From Vibrio chagasii (GTDB taxonomy: Bacteria; Pseudomonadota; Gammaproteobacteria; Enterobacterales; Vibrionaceae), in NCBI RefSeq assembly GCF_002954585.1, contig NZ_MSCI01000002.1:660089-724088 (forward strand): a stretch of 64,000 nucleotides of DNA, read 5' to 3'. This document shows, in pieces, positions 50,998-62,278 of this stretch. Below the pieces are notes generated by a model that had not been told where the DNA came from, searched no databases, and saw only the letters and a list, made by a program, of their open reading frames with translations. A program made the translations under genes and the position numbers. The first letter of the stretch is position 1. Every line of letters starts with the position of its first letter.

Positions 50998-53900
50998 ATG
51001 AAAATCATAGAGACTATTTCTAATACCCGACTGCTGATCTTAATGACTGCGCTGCTGATGGTGAGTGGCATTTCAGCCTTCATGACGCTACCACGCGCAG
51101 AAGATCCAGTGATCATCAACCGTTATGCAAATATTACCACTAGTTTTCCAGGTGCTAGCGCCGAACGAGTGGAAACTTTGGTTACGGAGGTTATCGAGAA
51201 TAAGCTTCGTGAGCTGAGTGAAGTTAAACTGGTGAGCTCAACCTCAAGGCCGAGCGTGTCTATTGTCACGCTTGAACTTGATGACACTATCACCGAGCCT
51301 GAACCGGTTTGGTCGCAAGCACGTGACAAGCTGTCTGATATCGAATCCGTTTTACCAGCGGGTGCCCATTCTCCCGATCTCGACAGTGACCATACCTATG
51401 CTTTCACTACCATTGCTTCTTTGACTTGGTCTGGTGCGGGTGAGCCTGATCGCTTAACTCTGGGGCGTTATGCCAAAGAACTGGCTAAGCGGTTGAGAAC
51501 TCTTTCAGGCACTGAGTTTGTTGATGAATACGGGATGCCTCAAGAAGAAATTCAGATAAGTCTACGAAGTGCTGATGCCGCAGCGCTTGGTCGCTCTAGT
51601 TCAAACATCGCAGAGTCGCTAGAAGGGGCAGATGCTAAAAACTCGGCGGGTGAACTGGTCAGTGCTTATTCTCGATTTGGTTTAGAGATTGAATCGGAGC
51701 TTGATTCGATTGAACGTATTAAGCAAGTCCCTATCGCGACGGATAGCAATGGTCACATCATCCGCATGGAAGACATTGCTTCGGTAAGGCGTGCTGAGAA
51801 AACCCCACAAGATCAGATTGCCATTATTGATGGTGAACCGGGTGTGATCGTCGCGGCGCGAATGCACCCTGATCTTCGGGTTGATAACTGGACTTCACGT
51901 GCGAATGCGTTGATCGACAAGTTTCAACAAGAGCTGCCAAGTAATATCGACGTCACCGTGCTGTTCAATCAGCAGGGCTATACCGAAACTCGTCTAGATG
52001 ATTTAGGCAAAAGCTTGATGATCGGTTTCGGGTTGATCTTGATTGTATTGTTCGTGACCTTAGGTGTCCGTGCGGCAATATTAGTGGCTATTTCGCTGCC
52101 ACTTACTTCACTGCTTACACTATCGATCATGAAAATGACCGGTGTGCCAATCAACCAGATGTCAGTCACAGGCTTGATTGTTGCGCTCGGGATTATGGTC
52201 GATAATGCGGTGGTGATGGTTGATACTATTCAGGCGTATCGATTGAAAGGGCAGCACAGAGCAGAAGCAACCATGAATGCGCTAAAGCACTTGTGGGTGC
52301 CGCTGTTGGGCTCAACCTTGACCACGGTTCTAGCATTTGCACCGATTATCTTGATGCCGGGTGCATCCGGTGAATTTGTTGGTGGTATTGCGATTACCGT
52401 TTCTTTCTCATTGATCGGTTCTTACATTATCTCGCACACCTTAATTGCGGGCCTAGCGACAAGGTTACTGCCGAAACAATTGAGTGATGTGGACAAGAAA
52501 GGGCAACATCACTGGTACATGACGGGCTTAAGAATTCCTGCTCTAACACGTTGGTTCTCGTCTTCTGTCCGTTTTGGTGTCACGCATCCAATCATCACTA
52601 TTGCGTTGGTATTGTTGGTGCCGTTTACTGGCTACTGGAGCATGTCTCAACTTACAGAGCAGTTCTTCCCGCCATCAGACAGAGACATGTTTGAGATTCA
52701 GGTGTACATGCCGCCTCAAGCGAGCATCTATGCGACTAAAAATACCTCGGAAAAAATAGACGACATCATCCATCGTTATCCAGAAGTGGAACGCATTGAT
52801 TGGCTGGTGGGCGCAAACTTCCCGTCTTTCTATTACAACTTACAAGCAAGACAAAATAACGCACCGTACTTCTCGCAAGCTATGGTCAAAACTGAAAACT
52901 TTACTCAGGCGAATGCGTTGATTCCTGAGTTGCAAAAGGTGTTGGATGAAGAGGTACCGGAAGCACAAATCTTGGTACGTAAGCTTAACCAAGGTCCTCC
53001 CTTTACTGCGCCAGTTGAGCTGCGTGTTTATGGTGAAAACCTCGATACTTTGAAAGCGATTGGTGAAGATGTTCGATTGATCTTAGCGGGTGTTCCTCAT
53101 GTAACTCACACGCGAGAAACCTTGCAGCCGGGTACACCTAAGGTGTGGTTGAAGGTTGATGAAGACACGGCAAAACTCAACGGCATTTCACTGAATCAGT
53201 TTGCTGGCATGTTGCAAAACACCTTGACTGGTCGCGAAAGTGGCTCTGTGATTGAAGGCAGTGAGTCAGTACCGATTCGTGTTCGTGTTGCGGATGAAGC
53301 GCGTGAAAACCTAGTGCATTTAAGCAATATCCGTTTGCCAATCAGTTCTGAGGTCTACTCGACGGGCATTAATGTTTCGACTTTGGCTGAGCTTGAACTG
53401 ACCACCAGTCGTGGTGCGATTACTCGTCGTAACGGGCAGCGTGTTAACACCATAGAGGGCTATATTGAAGCGGGCGTCTTGCCGCAAACCGTGCTCAATG
53501 AGTTCCAACACCGATTGGAAAGTTACGAAATTCCATCGGGCTACAGCATCGAGTTTGGCGGAGAGTCGGCAGAGCGCGATCATTCGGTAAATAGTCTTAT
53601 CTCGAATGTCGCCGTTGTGGTTGTGTTGATGGTGTTAGTTGTTGTGATGTCGTTTAACTCGTTTAGGCTAAGTAGCATTATCTTTATGGTAGCGGCACTG
53701 GCTGGTGGGCTAGGGTTGCTATCGGTGTGGATCTTCGGCTATCCATTTGGTTTTACGGTGATCATAGCGATGCTTGGCATCGCCGGGCTAGCGATTAATG
53801 CAGCCATCGTTATTTTGACGGAGTTGAAACTGGATGAACAAGCCTCATCAGGCAATGTCGATGCGGTCGTAGAGGCGGTGATGTCGTGTACTCGTCATAT

Positions 53901-54096
53901 CAGCTCAACTACGATTACAACCGTTGGCGGTTTTATGCCGTTGATTATTGCTGGTGGTGGCTTTTGGCCTCCGTTCGCGGTCGCGATTGTTGGCGGTACG
54001 GTATTAACCACACTTATCTCATTCTATTTCGTGCCCGTGGTTTATCACCTGATGACTAAAAAACAGCGCAAAACCGTGGCACCACAAGCGGCATAA
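50998..54096 (+). CDS. RND multidrug efflux pump (AcrB/MexF superfamily)
   Basis: A 1032-residue, 12-span proton-driven pump. It has the first periplasmic domain after LLMVSGISAFMTLPRAEDPV, the proton relay GLIVALGIMVDNAVVMVD in span 4 and NAAIVILTELK in span 10, and a GGFMPLIIAGGGFWPPFAVA end. The short sequence PRAEDP places it with single-adaptor proteobacterial pumps of the VexD/MexD-like general class, not HME metal pumps. Substrate unknown; detergents, bile salts or drugs are typical. Confidence 0.93.
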   Translation: MKIIETISNTRLLILMTALLMVSGISAFMTLPRAEDPVIINRYANITTSFPGASAERVETLVTEVIENKLRELSEVKLVSSTSRPSVSIVTLELDDTITEPEPVWSQARDKLSDIESVLPAGAHSPDLDSDHTYAFTTIASLTWSGAGEPDRLTLGRYAKELAKRLRTLSGTEFVDEYGMPQEEIQISLRSADAAALGRSSSNIAESLEGADAKNSAGELVSAYSRFGLEIESELDSIERIKQVPIATDSNGHIIRMEDIASVRRAEKTPQDQIAIIDGEPGVIVAARMHPDLRVDNWTSRANALIDKFQQELPSNIDVTVLFNQQGYTETRLDDLGKSLMIGFGLILIVLFVTLGVRAAILVAISLPLTSLLTLSIMKMTGVPINQMSVTGLIVALGIMVDNAVVMVDTIQAYRLKGQHRAEATMNALKHLWVPLLGSTLTTVLAFAPIILMPGASGEFVGGIAITVSFSLIGSYIISHTLIAGLATRLLPKQLSDVDKKGQHHWYMTGLRIPALTRWFSSSVRFGVTHPIITIALVLLVPFTGYWSMSQLTEQFFPPSDRDMFEIQVYMPPQASIYATKNTSEKIDDIIHRYPEVERIDWLVGANFPSFYYNLQARQNNAPYFSQAMVKTENFTQANALIPELQKVLDEEVPEAQILVRKLNQGPPFTAPVELRVYGENLDTLKAIGEDVRLILAGVPHVTHTRETLQPGTPKVWLKVDEDTAKLNGISLNQFAGMLQNTLTGRESGSVIEGSESVPIRVRVADEARENLVHLSNIRLPISSEVYSTGINVSTLAELELTTSRGAITRRNGQRVNTIEGYIEAGVLPQTVLNEFQHRLESYEIPSGYSIEFGGESAERDHSVNSLISNVAVVVVLMVLVVVMSFNSFRLSSIIFMVAALAGGLGLLSVWIFGYPFGFTVIIAMLGIAGLAINAAIVILTELKLDEQASSGNVDAVVEAVMSCTRHISSTTITTVGGFMPLIIAGGGFWPPFAVAIVGGTVLTTLISFYFVPVVYHLMTKKQRKTVAPQAA

Positions 54097-54108
54097 TTGA
54101 CAAATCAG

Positions 54109-54144
54109 CGCCCTTATTTTCCTCGAAGTGGGAGAGTAAGGGCG
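54109..54144 (+). terminator. Hairpin after the RND pump gene
   Basis: CGCCCTTA (54109-54116) pairs with TAAGGGCG (54137-54144) with a small inner stem. The T tract after it is poor. Confidence 0.45.
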
Positions 54145-54789
54145 TGCTTGTCTCTGTATTTTGACGGCAAAACGACTCCTTTTACTCGGCTTTGGCTTGA
54201 TTAACCTTCTATTTCGATACCCATCATCGTGATGAAATGAAGCTTATTATTCATATTTATAATGAATGCTTCGTGCTAACAATTTTATTTATGAATACCA
54301 TTAAACTTGTATGTGAATTCATAAGTTTGAACTTGATCACGCTTTGTTTAATTCGTGATTTCTAATGTAGTTCATCGCTGTGGTGGTCGTTGACTACCTG
54401 TCTCTTCGTCCATTGTTTCTTTGCGATTCCTTTTCACAATTAGCTTTGCTGATGTAGCACGCTTATCTCGTGCACCTTTCTCTCGACTCATTTCACCCAT
54501 TCTACTTTCATAATTGGAAGGTTAGTTTTCAAGTTTGCTGGGTGAGCTTTCAATTCCAACTCCCCATAATGCGCCGAATGTAACAATGTATTTCAAAGTG
54601 TAACAATTAAGTCATAATTTTTGTGTGGTTTTAACCGTGCGGTAATGTTTTCACCAAGCAAAATTAGACTCAATTCGGCTTCCCTTTGAGATGCAGCGTT
54701 TCACATGCTCAACACATAAATATTCTAATGACCATGATAACCAGTACTCGGACGTTCGATTTGAGACTGGATAACCATCGAGAAAGTTA
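54145..54789. other. Long spacer upstream of cyoA
   Basis: About 645 bases. I see no supported gene. Two copies of TGTAACAAT (54580 and 54600) occur near 54577-54610 and the final part should hold the cyo promoter. The length suggests complex control, as for E. coli cyo (ArcA, Fur, FNR), but I cannot point to certain operators. Confidence 0.45.
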
Positions 54790-55686
54790 ATGGAAGCTTC
54801 AAGATATAAACGCATTTTATCGAGAGCAAACCTGTCGAGGATTGGTTTGGTGGCAACTGCCCTAATGCTCGAAGGATGCAACTCCGCATTGCTCGACCCT
54901 AAAGGTAGCGTTGGCGTTCAGGAAAAAGAGCTGATTATTACTGCTTTACTCCTGATGCTGATTGTCGTTATCCCTGTGATCCTAATGACGGTCTACTTTG
55001 CTTATAGATACCGCGAAACCAATACCACGGAAGAGTATGCACCTGACTGGGCGCACTCGACCAAGATTGAAATCGTTGTATGGACGATTCCAATCATCAT
55101 TATTGCGATTCTTGCGACCATCACTTGGCGTTCAACACACGAACTGGAGCCATCTAAGCCTCTAGAAAGTGATGTACAGCCAATGGTGATTGAAGTGGTA
55201 TCGCTGGACTGGAAATGGCTGTTTATCTACCCGGAACAACACATTGCAACGGTTAACTACGTGGCATTCCCGAAAGATGTTCCTGTTACGTTTAGGCTGA
55301 CTTCAGACAACATCATGAACGCGTTCTTTATCCCGCGTCTTGGTTCGCAGATCTACGCGATGCCGGGAATGGTGACCAAGTTGAACTTGATTGCAAACCA
55401 CGAAGGTGACTTCAAAGGTTTTGCGTCGAACTACAGTGGCGAAGGTTTCTCTCAGATGAAATTCACAGCATCAGCACTGCCTGATCAAGTGGCATTTTTA
55501 AACTGGGTGGAGACGGTGAAGGCAAGCCCTGATCGCATTGAAGATTGGGAGCAGTTCCGTTCACTGGCTGCGCCAAGTGTCGCTGAACCTGTGACGCTGT
55601 TTTCTAGTGTCCCACCATTTTTGTTCACTGATGTTGTGACCCAGCACCCTGGTTCAATGAACTGTTTGCCGGAAAACCAAGGATAA
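54790..55686 (+). CDS. cyoA: Cytochrome bo3 quinol oxidase subunit II
   Basis: A 298-residue lipoprotein subunit with lipid attachment at Cys30 ([15 protein letters not shown]). Two spans follow and a cupredoxin domain without copper ligands: [34 protein letters not shown]. It matches E. coli CyoA along its length but is shorter at the C-terminus. GAGAAAG precedes the ATG. First gene of cyoABCDE. Confidence 0.97.
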   Translation: MEASRYKRILSRANLSRIGLVATALMLEGCNSALLDPKGSVGVQEKELIITALLLMLIVVIPVILMTVYFAYRYRETNTTEEYAPDWAHSTKIEIVVWTIPIIIIAILATITWRSTHELEPSKPLESDVQPMVIEVVSLDWKWLFIYPEQHIATVNYVAFPKDVPVTFRLTSDNIMNAFFIPRLGSQIYAMPGMVTKLNLIANHEGDFKGFASNYSGEGFSQMKFTASALPDQVAFLNWVETVKASPDRIEDWEQFRSLAAPSVAEPVTLFSSVPPFLFTDVVTQHPGSMNCLPENQG

Positions 55687-55691
55687 TCGTA

Positions 55692-57749
55692 ATGTTTGGA
55701 AGATTAACTCTAGAGTCCATTCCCTACCACGAACCTATTATCGTCGTGACACTTGCGGTGATTGCGCTGGTTGGTTTGGCTGTTGTTGCTGCGGTAACGA
55801 AAGCTGGGAAATGGCAATACTTATGGAATGAATGGTTTACTTCAGTAGACCACAAAAAACTGGGCTTCATGTACATTGCCGTTGCAATGATCATGTTGAT
55901 TCGTGGTTTTGCCGATGCGGTAATGATGCGCAGTCAGCAGTTGTTATCAGCGGCAGGCGAGAGCGGTTACTTACCACCGCATCACTATGATCAGATCTTC
56001 ACCGCTCATGGTGTGATCATGATTTTCTTTGTGGCGATGCCGCTGGTTATTGGCTTGATGAACATCATCGTGCCGCTACAAATTGGTGCTCGTGATGTTG
56101 CGTTCCCTTACCTAAACAACCTGAGTTTCTGGCTGTTCGTCGTGGGCGTGATCCTAACCAATATGTCACTAGGCCTTGGTGAATTCGGCCGTACAGGTTG
56201 GCTAGCTTATCCGCCACTGTCTGGTATTGAGGCAAGCCCTGGAGTCGGGGTCGATTATTGGATATGGGCGCTGCAAATATCTGGTGTCGGTACAACGCTA
56301 ACGGGTGTGAACTTCTTCGCGACCATTCTGCGCATGCGTACTCCGTCTATGCCAATGATGAAGATGCCTGTGTTCACGTGGGCGTCTCTGTGTGCCAACA
56401 TTCTGATCATCATCTCTTTCCCGATCTTAACGGTAACTATCGCGCTACTGACGCTGGATAGATACATCGGCACGCACTTCTTCACCAATGATCTTGGTGG
56501 CAACGTGATGATGTATGTGAACCTGATTTGGGCATGGGGACACCCAGAGGTGTACATCCTAATCTTGCCTATCTTCGGTGTGTTCTCTGAAGTGACAGCA
56601 ACGTTCGCACGTAAAAAGCTATTTGGTTACACCTCACTGGTTTGGGCAACGGTTGCAATCACTATCCTTGCGTTTGTCGTTTGGCTACACCACTTCTTCA
56701 CCATGGGCTCTGGCGCGAATGTGAATGCCTTCTTTGGTATCGCAACCATGATTATCTCTATCCCGACCGGGGTTAAGATTTTCAACTGGCTGTTCACCAT
56801 GTACAAAGGCCGCATCCGTTTCACAACACCTATGCTGTGGACTGTTGGTTTCCTTATCACTTTCACCGTTGGTGGTATGACGGGCGTATTAATGGCAGTA
56901 CCTGGTGCAGACTTCATTCTGCATAACTCAGTATTCCTAATTGCTCACTTCCATAACGTGATCATCGGTGGCGTAGTATTCGGTTGTTTTGCGGCAATTG
57001 GCTACTGGTTCCCGAAAGCGACTGGTTTCACTCTGAACGAAGTTTGGGGTAAACGTGCTTTCTACTGCTGGATCATCGGTTTCTTGATGGCGTTCTTACC
57101 GCTTTACGCTCTTGGTTTCATGGGCATGACGCGTCGTTTGAGCCAAGATATTAACCCTGAATTCTTACCTCTACTGGCGGTTGCGGCTGCAGGTACTGGT
57201 GTGATTGCGATGGGTGTTGTGTGTCAGTTTGTTCAGTTCTTCGTGAGTGTTCGTGACCGTGACCAAAACCGCGATCTTACTGGTGACCCGTGGGGCGGAC
57301 GTACTTTTGAATGGGCAACGTCTTCACCACCGCCGTTCTACAACTTTGCAAAACTGCCAAAAGGCGATGAGCTAGATGCGTTCTGGTATCAAAAGCAAAG
57401 TGGTGAGTTCGATCCAACTCAGGAAGAAGAATACGAACGTATTCATATGCCGAAGAACACACCGACAGGTATTTATGTATCTGCATGGTCGTTGGTATTT
57501 GGTTTCGCAATGATCTGGTACATCTGGTGGCTAGCGGCGGCAAGCCTAGTTGGTATTGTCGTGACGTGTATTCAACACAGCTACAACGACGATGTTGACT
57601 ACTACGTGGAAGTAGAAGAGATCAAAGCGATTGAAGCGGCTCGACGTGCACAGTTAGCAGAGGCGAAAAAACAGTCGGTGGGTGAGAACAGCGCTGACGG
57701 TGATAACAACACAAATAAAGATGATTTGGAGACGACGTATGCAAGCTAA
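55692..57749 (+). CDS. cyoB: Cytochrome bo3 quinol oxidase subunit I
   Basis: A 685-residue catalytic subunit that reduces O2 to water and pumps protons. It has 15 spans, [17 protein letters not shown] with the CuB histidine and cross-linked Tyr, WLHHFFTMG with the two CuB histidines, and [16 protein letters not shown] with the heme ligands. Its C-terminal tail is about 20 residues longer than in E. coli and acidic-Asn-rich. Its 3' end overlaps cyoC by 11 bases. Confidence 0.97.
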   Translation: MFGRLTLESIPYHEPIIVVTLAVIALVGLAVVAAVTKAGKWQYLWNEWFTSVDHKKLGFMYIAVAMIMLIRGFADAVMMRSQQLLSAAGESGYLPPHHYDQIFTAHGVIMIFFVAMPLVIGLMNIIVPLQIGARDVAFPYLNNLSFWLFVVGVILTNMSLGLGEFGRTGWLAYPPLSGIEASPGVGVDYWIWALQISGVGTTLTGVNFFATILRMRTPSMPMMKMPVFTWASLCANILIIISFPILTVTIALLTLDRYIGTHFFTNDLGGNVMMYVNLIWAWGHPEVYILILPIFGVFSEVTATFARKKLFGYTSLVWATVAITILAFVVWLHHFFTMGSGANVNAFFGIATMIISIPTGVKIFNWLFTMYKGRIRFTTPMLWTVGFLITFTVGGMTGVLMAVPGADFILHNSVFLIAHFHNVIIGGVVFGCFAAIGYWFPKATGFTLNEVWGKRAFYCWIIGFLMAFLPLYALGFMGMTRRLSQDINPEFLPLLAVAAAGTGVIAMGVVCQFVQFFVSVRDRDQNRDLTGDPWGGRTFEWATSSPPPFYNFAKLPKGDELDAFWYQKQSGEFDPTQEEEYERIHMPKNTPTGIYVSAWSLVFGFAMIWYIWWLAAASLVGIVVTCIQHSYNDDVDYYVEVEEIKAIEAARRAQLAEAKKQSVGENSADGDNNTNKDDLETTYAS

Positions 57750-58356
57750 TACTCCGTCACACACTTACGATCTTGCACACTCGCATGATCATCACCATGA
57801 CTCAGCGGGCAACAAGCTGTTTGGCTTCTGGGTTTACTTGATGAGTGACTGTGTGCTGTTTGCCACGCTTTTCGCGACTTATGCCGTGTTAGAAAGTGGC
57901 TCTATTGCAGGGCCAACGGGCAAAGACATCTTCGAACTTCCGTTCGTGTTTGTGGAAACCATGATGCTGCTGTTCAGTAGTATCACTTTCGGTTTTGGCA
58001 TGATCGCAATGAAACGCCAAAATGTTGCTGGTCTGAAAAAGTGGCTAAAAGTAACGTTTCTACTGGGGTTAGCCTTTATCTGTATGGAAGTGTATGAATT
58101 CCATCACTTGATTGCTGAAGGTTATGGTCCTCAAGAGAGTGCGTTCCTATCTGCGTTCTTTACCTTGGTGGGTACACACGGTCTTCACGTGACGTTTGGT
58201 CTTATTTGGATGGCAGTGGCGTATCACCAGCTTTCAACCAAAGGCTTAAACGACAACATGTCGATGCGCTTTCAGTGCTTGAGCTTGTTCTGGCACTTCC
58301 TAGATATCGTTTGGATTTGTGTATTTACCATCGTGTACTTAATGGGGGTGATGTAA
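57739..58356 (+). CDS. cyoC: Cytochrome bo3 quinol oxidase subunit III
   Basis: A 205-residue membrane subunit with five spans: [53 protein letters not shown]. The ATG at 57739 lies inside the end of cyoB, so translation is coupled; upstream in-frame starts are shadows of cyoB. The N-terminus is His-rich (SHDHHHD). Confidence 0.96.
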   Translation: MQANTPSHTYDLAHSHDHHHDSAGNKLFGFWVYLMSDCVLFATLFATYAVLESGSIAGPTGKDIFELPFVFVETMMLLFSSITFGFGMIAMKRQNVAGLKKWLKVTFLLGLAFICMEVYEFHHLIAEGYGPQESAFLSAFFTLVGTHGLHVTFGLIWMAVAYHQLSTKGLNDNMSMRFQCLSLFWHFLDIVWICVFTIVYLMGVM

Positions 58357-58667
58357 TGGAACAGCATCTAGACAGTGGCGCAAAAGATTACGTGATTGGC
58401 TTTGTTGCATCACTGATTCTGACCATTATTCCGTTCTATGTTGTGTGGGCGCATGCGCTTCCAAGTACTGAGACTTACGTCGTTCTGTTTGGCTGTGCGC
58501 TAGTGCAGATCTTCGTACACTTTAAGTACTTCCTACATATGGAAGTGAAAACAACCGATGGTCAGTGGAACTTAGTATCACTGATGTTTACAGCCATTGT
58601 TGTATTGATCCTTATCGCTGGCTCGGTGTGGATCATCTACAACATGAACGTCAACATGAAGTTGTAG
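58356..58667 (+). CDS. cyoD: Cytochrome bo3 quinol oxidase subunit IV
   Basis: A 103-residue subunit with three spans: DYVIGFVASLILTIIPFYVV, VLFGCALVQIFVHFKYFLHM. Its ATG shares one base with the cyoC stop (TAATG). It helps assemble the CuB site. Confidence 0.95.
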   Translation: MEQHLDSGAKDYVIGFVASLILTIIPFYVVWAHALPSTETYVVLFGCALVQIFVHFKYFLHMEVKTTDGQWNLVSLMFTAIVVLILIAGSVWIIYNMNVNMKL

Positions 58668-58675
58668 GCTAGGGT

Positions 58676-59545
58676 ATGCTGAAAAGTTATTTGTCTATTA
58701 CCAAACCGGGCATCATTTTCGGCAACCTGATTTCTGTTGCGGCGGGGTTTTTCCTTGCCGCAAAGACAGAACCAGCCAGTGCGATGTTGTTACTGACAAT
58801 ATTGGCGGGTGTGGGGCTTGTGATTGCATCAGGTTGTGTGGTGAATAACATTTTTGATCGCGATATTGATCAAAAAATGAAACGCACTCAGAACCGAGAG
58901 TTGGTTCAGGGCAACATCAATACTGACGTCGCATTCATCTATGCGTTAGTCATGTTGCTGGCTGGTACGGCTTTATTGTTCCAATACGTTAATCCAATGT
59001 CTGCGGTGGTGGTGTTGCTTGGCTACGTGTTTTACGTCTTTTTCTACACTATGTGGTACAAGCGTAATTCGGTATATGGCACGCTCGTAGGTAGTATCTC
59101 TGGTGCGGTACCGCCATTAGTTGGTTACCTTGGCGTGACAAACTACTTGAGTATCGAAGCGGTACTGCTGTTTATCATGTTCTGCTTATGGCAGATGCCG
59201 CACTCGTATGCGATTGCGATGTTCCGCATTCAAGACTACCGAGATGCAGGTATCCCTGTACTCCCGGTAAAAGAGGGTGTCGATAAGGCTCACAAACATA
59301 TGAAAGCGTACGTGGTTGCTTTTGGCGCGGTTGCTCTTGGGCTGTTCTTGCTCGGAGAAGCGGGTTACGAATACCTAGCGGTGTCGGCAGCAGTATGCTT
59401 TATGTGGACCAAGGTGACATTCCGTAAGGTGGATTGCGCCAACTACATCCAATGGTCAAAGACGGTCTTTAAAGTCTCTTTGCTGGTGGTGATGAGCATC
59501 AGTGGTGTGCTCGGTCTCGAACTGATCCCACTGCCATTTTTGTAG
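58676..59545 (+). CDS. cyoE: Protoheme IX farnesyltransferase (heme O synthase)
   Basis: A 289-residue membrane prenyltransferase that makes heme O for CyoB. The two Asp-rich motifs are NNIFDRDIDQKMKRT and FRIQDYRDAGIPVLPV. It lies 8 bases after cyoD and ends the operon before a strong terminator. Confidence 0.96.
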   Translation: MLKSYLSITKPGIIFGNLISVAAGFFLAAKTEPASAMLLLTILAGVGLVIASGCVVNNIFDRDIDQKMKRTQNRELVQGNINTDVAFIYALVMLLAGTALLFQYVNPMSAVVVLLGYVFYVFFYTMWYKRNSVYGTLVGSISGAVPPLVGYLGVTNYLSIEAVLLFIMFCLWQMPHSYAIAMFRIQDYRDAGIPVLPVKEGVDKAHKHMKAYVVAFGAVALGLFLLGEAGYEYLAVSAAVCFMWTKVTFRKVDCANYIQWSKTVFKVSLLVVMSISGVLGLELIPLPFL

Positions 59546-59559
59546 CACAGCACTAATAA

Positions 59560-59587
59560 AATACCCCGCATCAGCGGGGTATTTTTT
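59560..59587. terminator. Bidirectional terminator between cyoE and ppiB
   Basis: AATACCCCGC, loop ATCA, GCGGGGTATT, then TTTTAC, with a matching A-rich side for the minus strand. It ends both convergent transcripts. Confidence 0.93.
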
Positions 59588-59599
59588 ACTCTCTACCGA

Positions 59600-60094
59600 T
59601 TACTTGTTGATCGTGACTTTTGTAATCACAATATCTTCACAAGGTACATCCTCGTGACCCCAGCGAATTGTCGTTGGTTCAGCTGCAATCTTATTTACTA
59701 CATCCATACCTGCCGATACTTTACCGAATACTGCGTAACCCCAACCTGCGTTCGTAGTCGAGGTGTGATCAAGGAAGTCGTTGTCATCAAGGTTGATAAA
59801 GAATTGTGCTGTTGCAGAATGTGGAGCATCAGTACGTGCCATTGCTACAGAGCCAATTACGTTCTTTAGACCGCGGTTTGCTTCATTTACGATAGGCGCA
59901 CGTGTTGGTTTTTCTGTCATATCGATAGTGTGACCACCACCTTGAATCATGAAACCTTCAATAACACGGTGAAATGTCGTGCCTTCGTAGAAACCGTCTT
60001 GGCAGTATTTAAGGAAGTTTTTCGACGTTACTGGTGCTTTTTCAAGGTTCAGTTCAATTTCAATGTCGCCAAAGTTGGTAGTCAGAGTGATCAT
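59600..60094 (-). CDS. ppiB: Peptidyl-prolyl cis-trans isomerase B (cyclophilin)
   Basis: A 164-residue cytoplasmic cyclophilin: [14 protein letters not shown] with the catalytic Arg, [18 protein letters not shown] and [18 protein letters not shown]. Begins [15 protein letters not shown] as in E. coli PpiB. GGGACC lies before the ATG. Monocistronic. Confidence 0.96.
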   Translation of the reverse strand: MITLTTNFGDIEIELNLEKAPVTSKNFLKYCQDGFYEGTTFHRVIEGFMIQGGGHTIDMTEKPTRAPIVNEANRGLKNVIGSVAMARTDAPHSATAQFFINLDDNDFLDHTSTTNAGWGYAVFGKVSAGMDVVNKIAAEPTTIRWGHEDVPCEDIVITKVTINK

Positions 60095-60257
60095 AAAGGT
60101 CCCAATATTTGAGTGCTAAGGGTTTTGAGTACGAGTATTTTCAGTACAACAACATAGTCGATGACTTAATAGGGTGCAGTATATGAAAATTTACTGCGGA
60201 TGCCAGTGAACAATAGCGTTAGTCATAATTTACATGTGCTCTGAGCGCCGATAGAGA

Positions 60258-60287
60258 TAAAAAAGCCAGTGATGAGTTCACTGGCTT
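60258..60287 (-). terminator. Terminator of dsbA
   Basis: AAGCCAGTGA and TCACTGGCTT form a 10-bp stem. On the minus strand it is followed by TTTTTATC. Confidence 0.9.
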
Positions 60288-60303
60288 GGCGATGAAAAAC
60301 GAC

Positions 60304-60903
60304 TTAGAGCGTTAGCAGGTAGTTAACTAGTTGGTTGTACTCTTCGTAGCTTTTGATTTGGTCCGGCTTAACGATGTACTTGTTATTGACCAGCACACCA
60401 GGAACGCCGGTTAGCGTGCTTGCATCAAATTGTTGATCAAAGCGTTTCTGCATTGAGTTAACCGCAAAGCTGTTGTATGCCGCGTCAAACTTCTTCGCAT
60501 CGACACCATTATCAATGAATACTTGGCGCAGTTCAGCTTCGTCGCGTGGTGTCTTTTGCTTCTCATGGATCTGAGCAAACATAGCAGGAACTATGCTCTC
60601 TTCAGCATCCAACGCAATCATTGTTGCGTAAGCTTTGGCCATCGGCACGGCCATATTGTTACCCATAAAAGCGACGTGAACTTTTTGGAAGCTTGCTGTT
60701 TCCGGTAAGTCTTCTTTCAGGTACTTAATTACCCCTTCGAATTTGTAACAGTGTGGGCAGTAGAAAGAGAAAAATTCAGTCACAACTGGCTTTTCTGCTT
60801 TTGCTACATCAAGGATCTTGTAGTGAGTACCTTCTTCAAACTGAGCGGCGTTGACTGAAGCGCTCATAATTAGAGCAGCAAAAAGGCTAAATAGTTTTTT
60901 CAT
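60304..60903 (-). CDS. dsbA: Periplasmic thiol:disulfide oxidase DsbA
   Basis: A 199-residue exported oxidase with signal [20 protein letters not shown]. The active site is Cys49-Pro-His-Cys52 ([11 protein letters not shown]) and the cis-Pro loop LTGVPGVLV. It makes disulfides in exported proteins, such as the cysteine-bearing proteins at 35980 and 37836. The neighbour upstream on the same strand is the small exported protein at 60989. Confidence 0.96.
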   Translation of the reverse strand: MKKLFSLFAALIMSASVNAAQFEEGTHYKILDVAKAEKPVVTEFFSFYCPHCYKFEGVIKYLKEDLPETASFQKVHVAFMGNNMAVPMAKAYATMIALDAEESIVPAMFAQIHEKQKTPRDEAELRQVFIDNGVDAKKFDAAYNSFAVNSMQKRFDQQFDASTLTGVPGVLVNNKYIVKPDQIKSYEEYNQLVNYLLTL

Positions 60904-60988
60904 GTGTTTATTTCCTAAATTTGGATGTCGTTAAGCACAGCAAAACTGCTGTTTTGGGTGGCATGGATTGCCAATTTGGGACAAACGA

Positions 60989-61321
60989 TTAAGAAATAGG
61001 GGGGCGATAAGGTGCTTGAGGCGCAATAATCGCTTTGTGTGAAGGCTCTTTTTCAATAAGAGCCAAAGAGGCAATTTGAGTATCGAAGGACTCAGACACA
61101 ATCAATGGTGGCATTTTTAACAAGCAGACTGAGCCACAACAATGATGTTCAATGTTAGCTTGGGCGATCGGCTGTAAAGGCGAGATACTGTTTGACGGCG
61201 TTGATAGATGTTGAGATGCCACGATATTGTTACTCGCAATGCTATCCACACTAATGGTGGCCATTAACATCGCAAGCAGCATAAAAACGTGTACCCAAAT
61301 TTTGCTTATCAACTTTGGCAT
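60989..61321 (-). CDS. Small exported protein, unknown
   Basis: A 110-residue protein with an N-terminal membrane or signal segment (KIWVHVFMLLAMLMATISV) and a mature chain with HHCCGSVCLL, three cysteines close to two histidines, then a Pro-rich end. The pattern might be metal-related. The ATG at 61321 is preferred over the longer frame. No family recognised. Confidence 0.65.
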   Translation of the reverse strand: MPKLISKIWVHVFMLLAMLMATISVDSIASNNIVASQHLSTPSNSISPLQPIAQANIEHHCCGSVCLLKMPPLIVSESFDTQIASLALIEKEPSHKAIIAPQAPYRPPIS

Positions 61322-61469
61322 GAAATAGTGGTCTTTGTATCTGAACAACGGCTGAAATAAATCAGATTCTGCAACTGGCAAACCGCTCAGCCACAAAACG
61401 AGCAAATCATACCTCACTCGTTTATCTATCTCTAATTAAAACTCGGCAAAACTTAGCAGGGCTCAACTT

Positions 61470-62081
61470 TTATTTGGCCTGATACTGTTTGAGAAACATA
61501 TCAACCGTTGAGTTCACTATGACTTGCTTATGCTGTGTGTCGGGAGAAGGGGCATGACCAATGATCTGCGGCCAAAAAGCGAACGACTTAATGAGTGCAA
61601 TGAATTGAGTTGAAGCAAACAGAGGGTCGAGCTCGACTAAGCGACCATCGGCTTGCGCTGCTTTTATCCAAGTCATCAGCCCACTCTCTGCTTGAGAGTA
61701 TTTCTCCATTGCTTGGCTCGCGAGTTCCACATTATGGAAGTACTCAGAGAAAAGTACGCGTGATAAATCGATAAAACCTTCAGACTCTAAAAGCTCTAGT
61801 TCTTGATTCGCGATTGATGCGAGCTGTTGTTCAAGAGGCAGCTCAGCTTGATAAGGGAAGTGCGTGGCGGCGAGCGTTTTACTCCAAATACTGTCTAGTA
61901 TCTCCTCGAGAAGCAGCTCTTTGCTTGCAAAGTGGTTGTAGACGGTGCGTTTAGACACTTCTGCTCGGCTCGATATTTTATCCATACTGGTGGCCTTATA
62001 ACCGTGCTCAGTAAATTCTGCGATAGCAGCGGCAACGATCGATTCTCGTTTTCTTTGGCTCAGTGTTTTCTTTAAAGTCAT
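61470..62081 (-). CDS. TetR family transcriptional regulator
   Basis: A 203-residue regulator with HTH AIAEFTEHGYKATSMDKISS, AEVSKRTVYNHFASKELLLE and an all-helical ligand domain. The ATG at 62081 fits the family start. Its target is not obvious: neighbours are ybiB (divergent) and the small exported protein downstream. Confidence 0.87.
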   Translation of the reverse strand: MTLKKTLSQRKRESIVAAAIAEFTEHGYKATSMDKISSRAEVSKRTVYNHFASKELLLEEILDSIWSKTLAATHFPYQAELPLEQQLASIANQELELLESEGFIDLSRVLFSEYFHNVELASQAMEKYSQAESGLMTWIKAAQADGRLVELDPLFASTQFIALIKSFAFWPQIIGHAPSPDTQHKQVIVNSTVDMFLKQYQAK

Positions 62082-62278
62082 TTGGATACTACTCAATATG
62101 TCGCGGTTAGCATTGCATACGTTAATTTTACACCACGAAGTTTACTTTTAGAACTCCCACGACGGTTTTAGTAATTAGAGTGTTAGCACCTGAATCGCTT
62201 TGCAATGCACTGTGGGTATCATAGAATCGAAAGCGTATTCGAATTTTATTGATATCAACGGAAGAGAATAAACAATCA

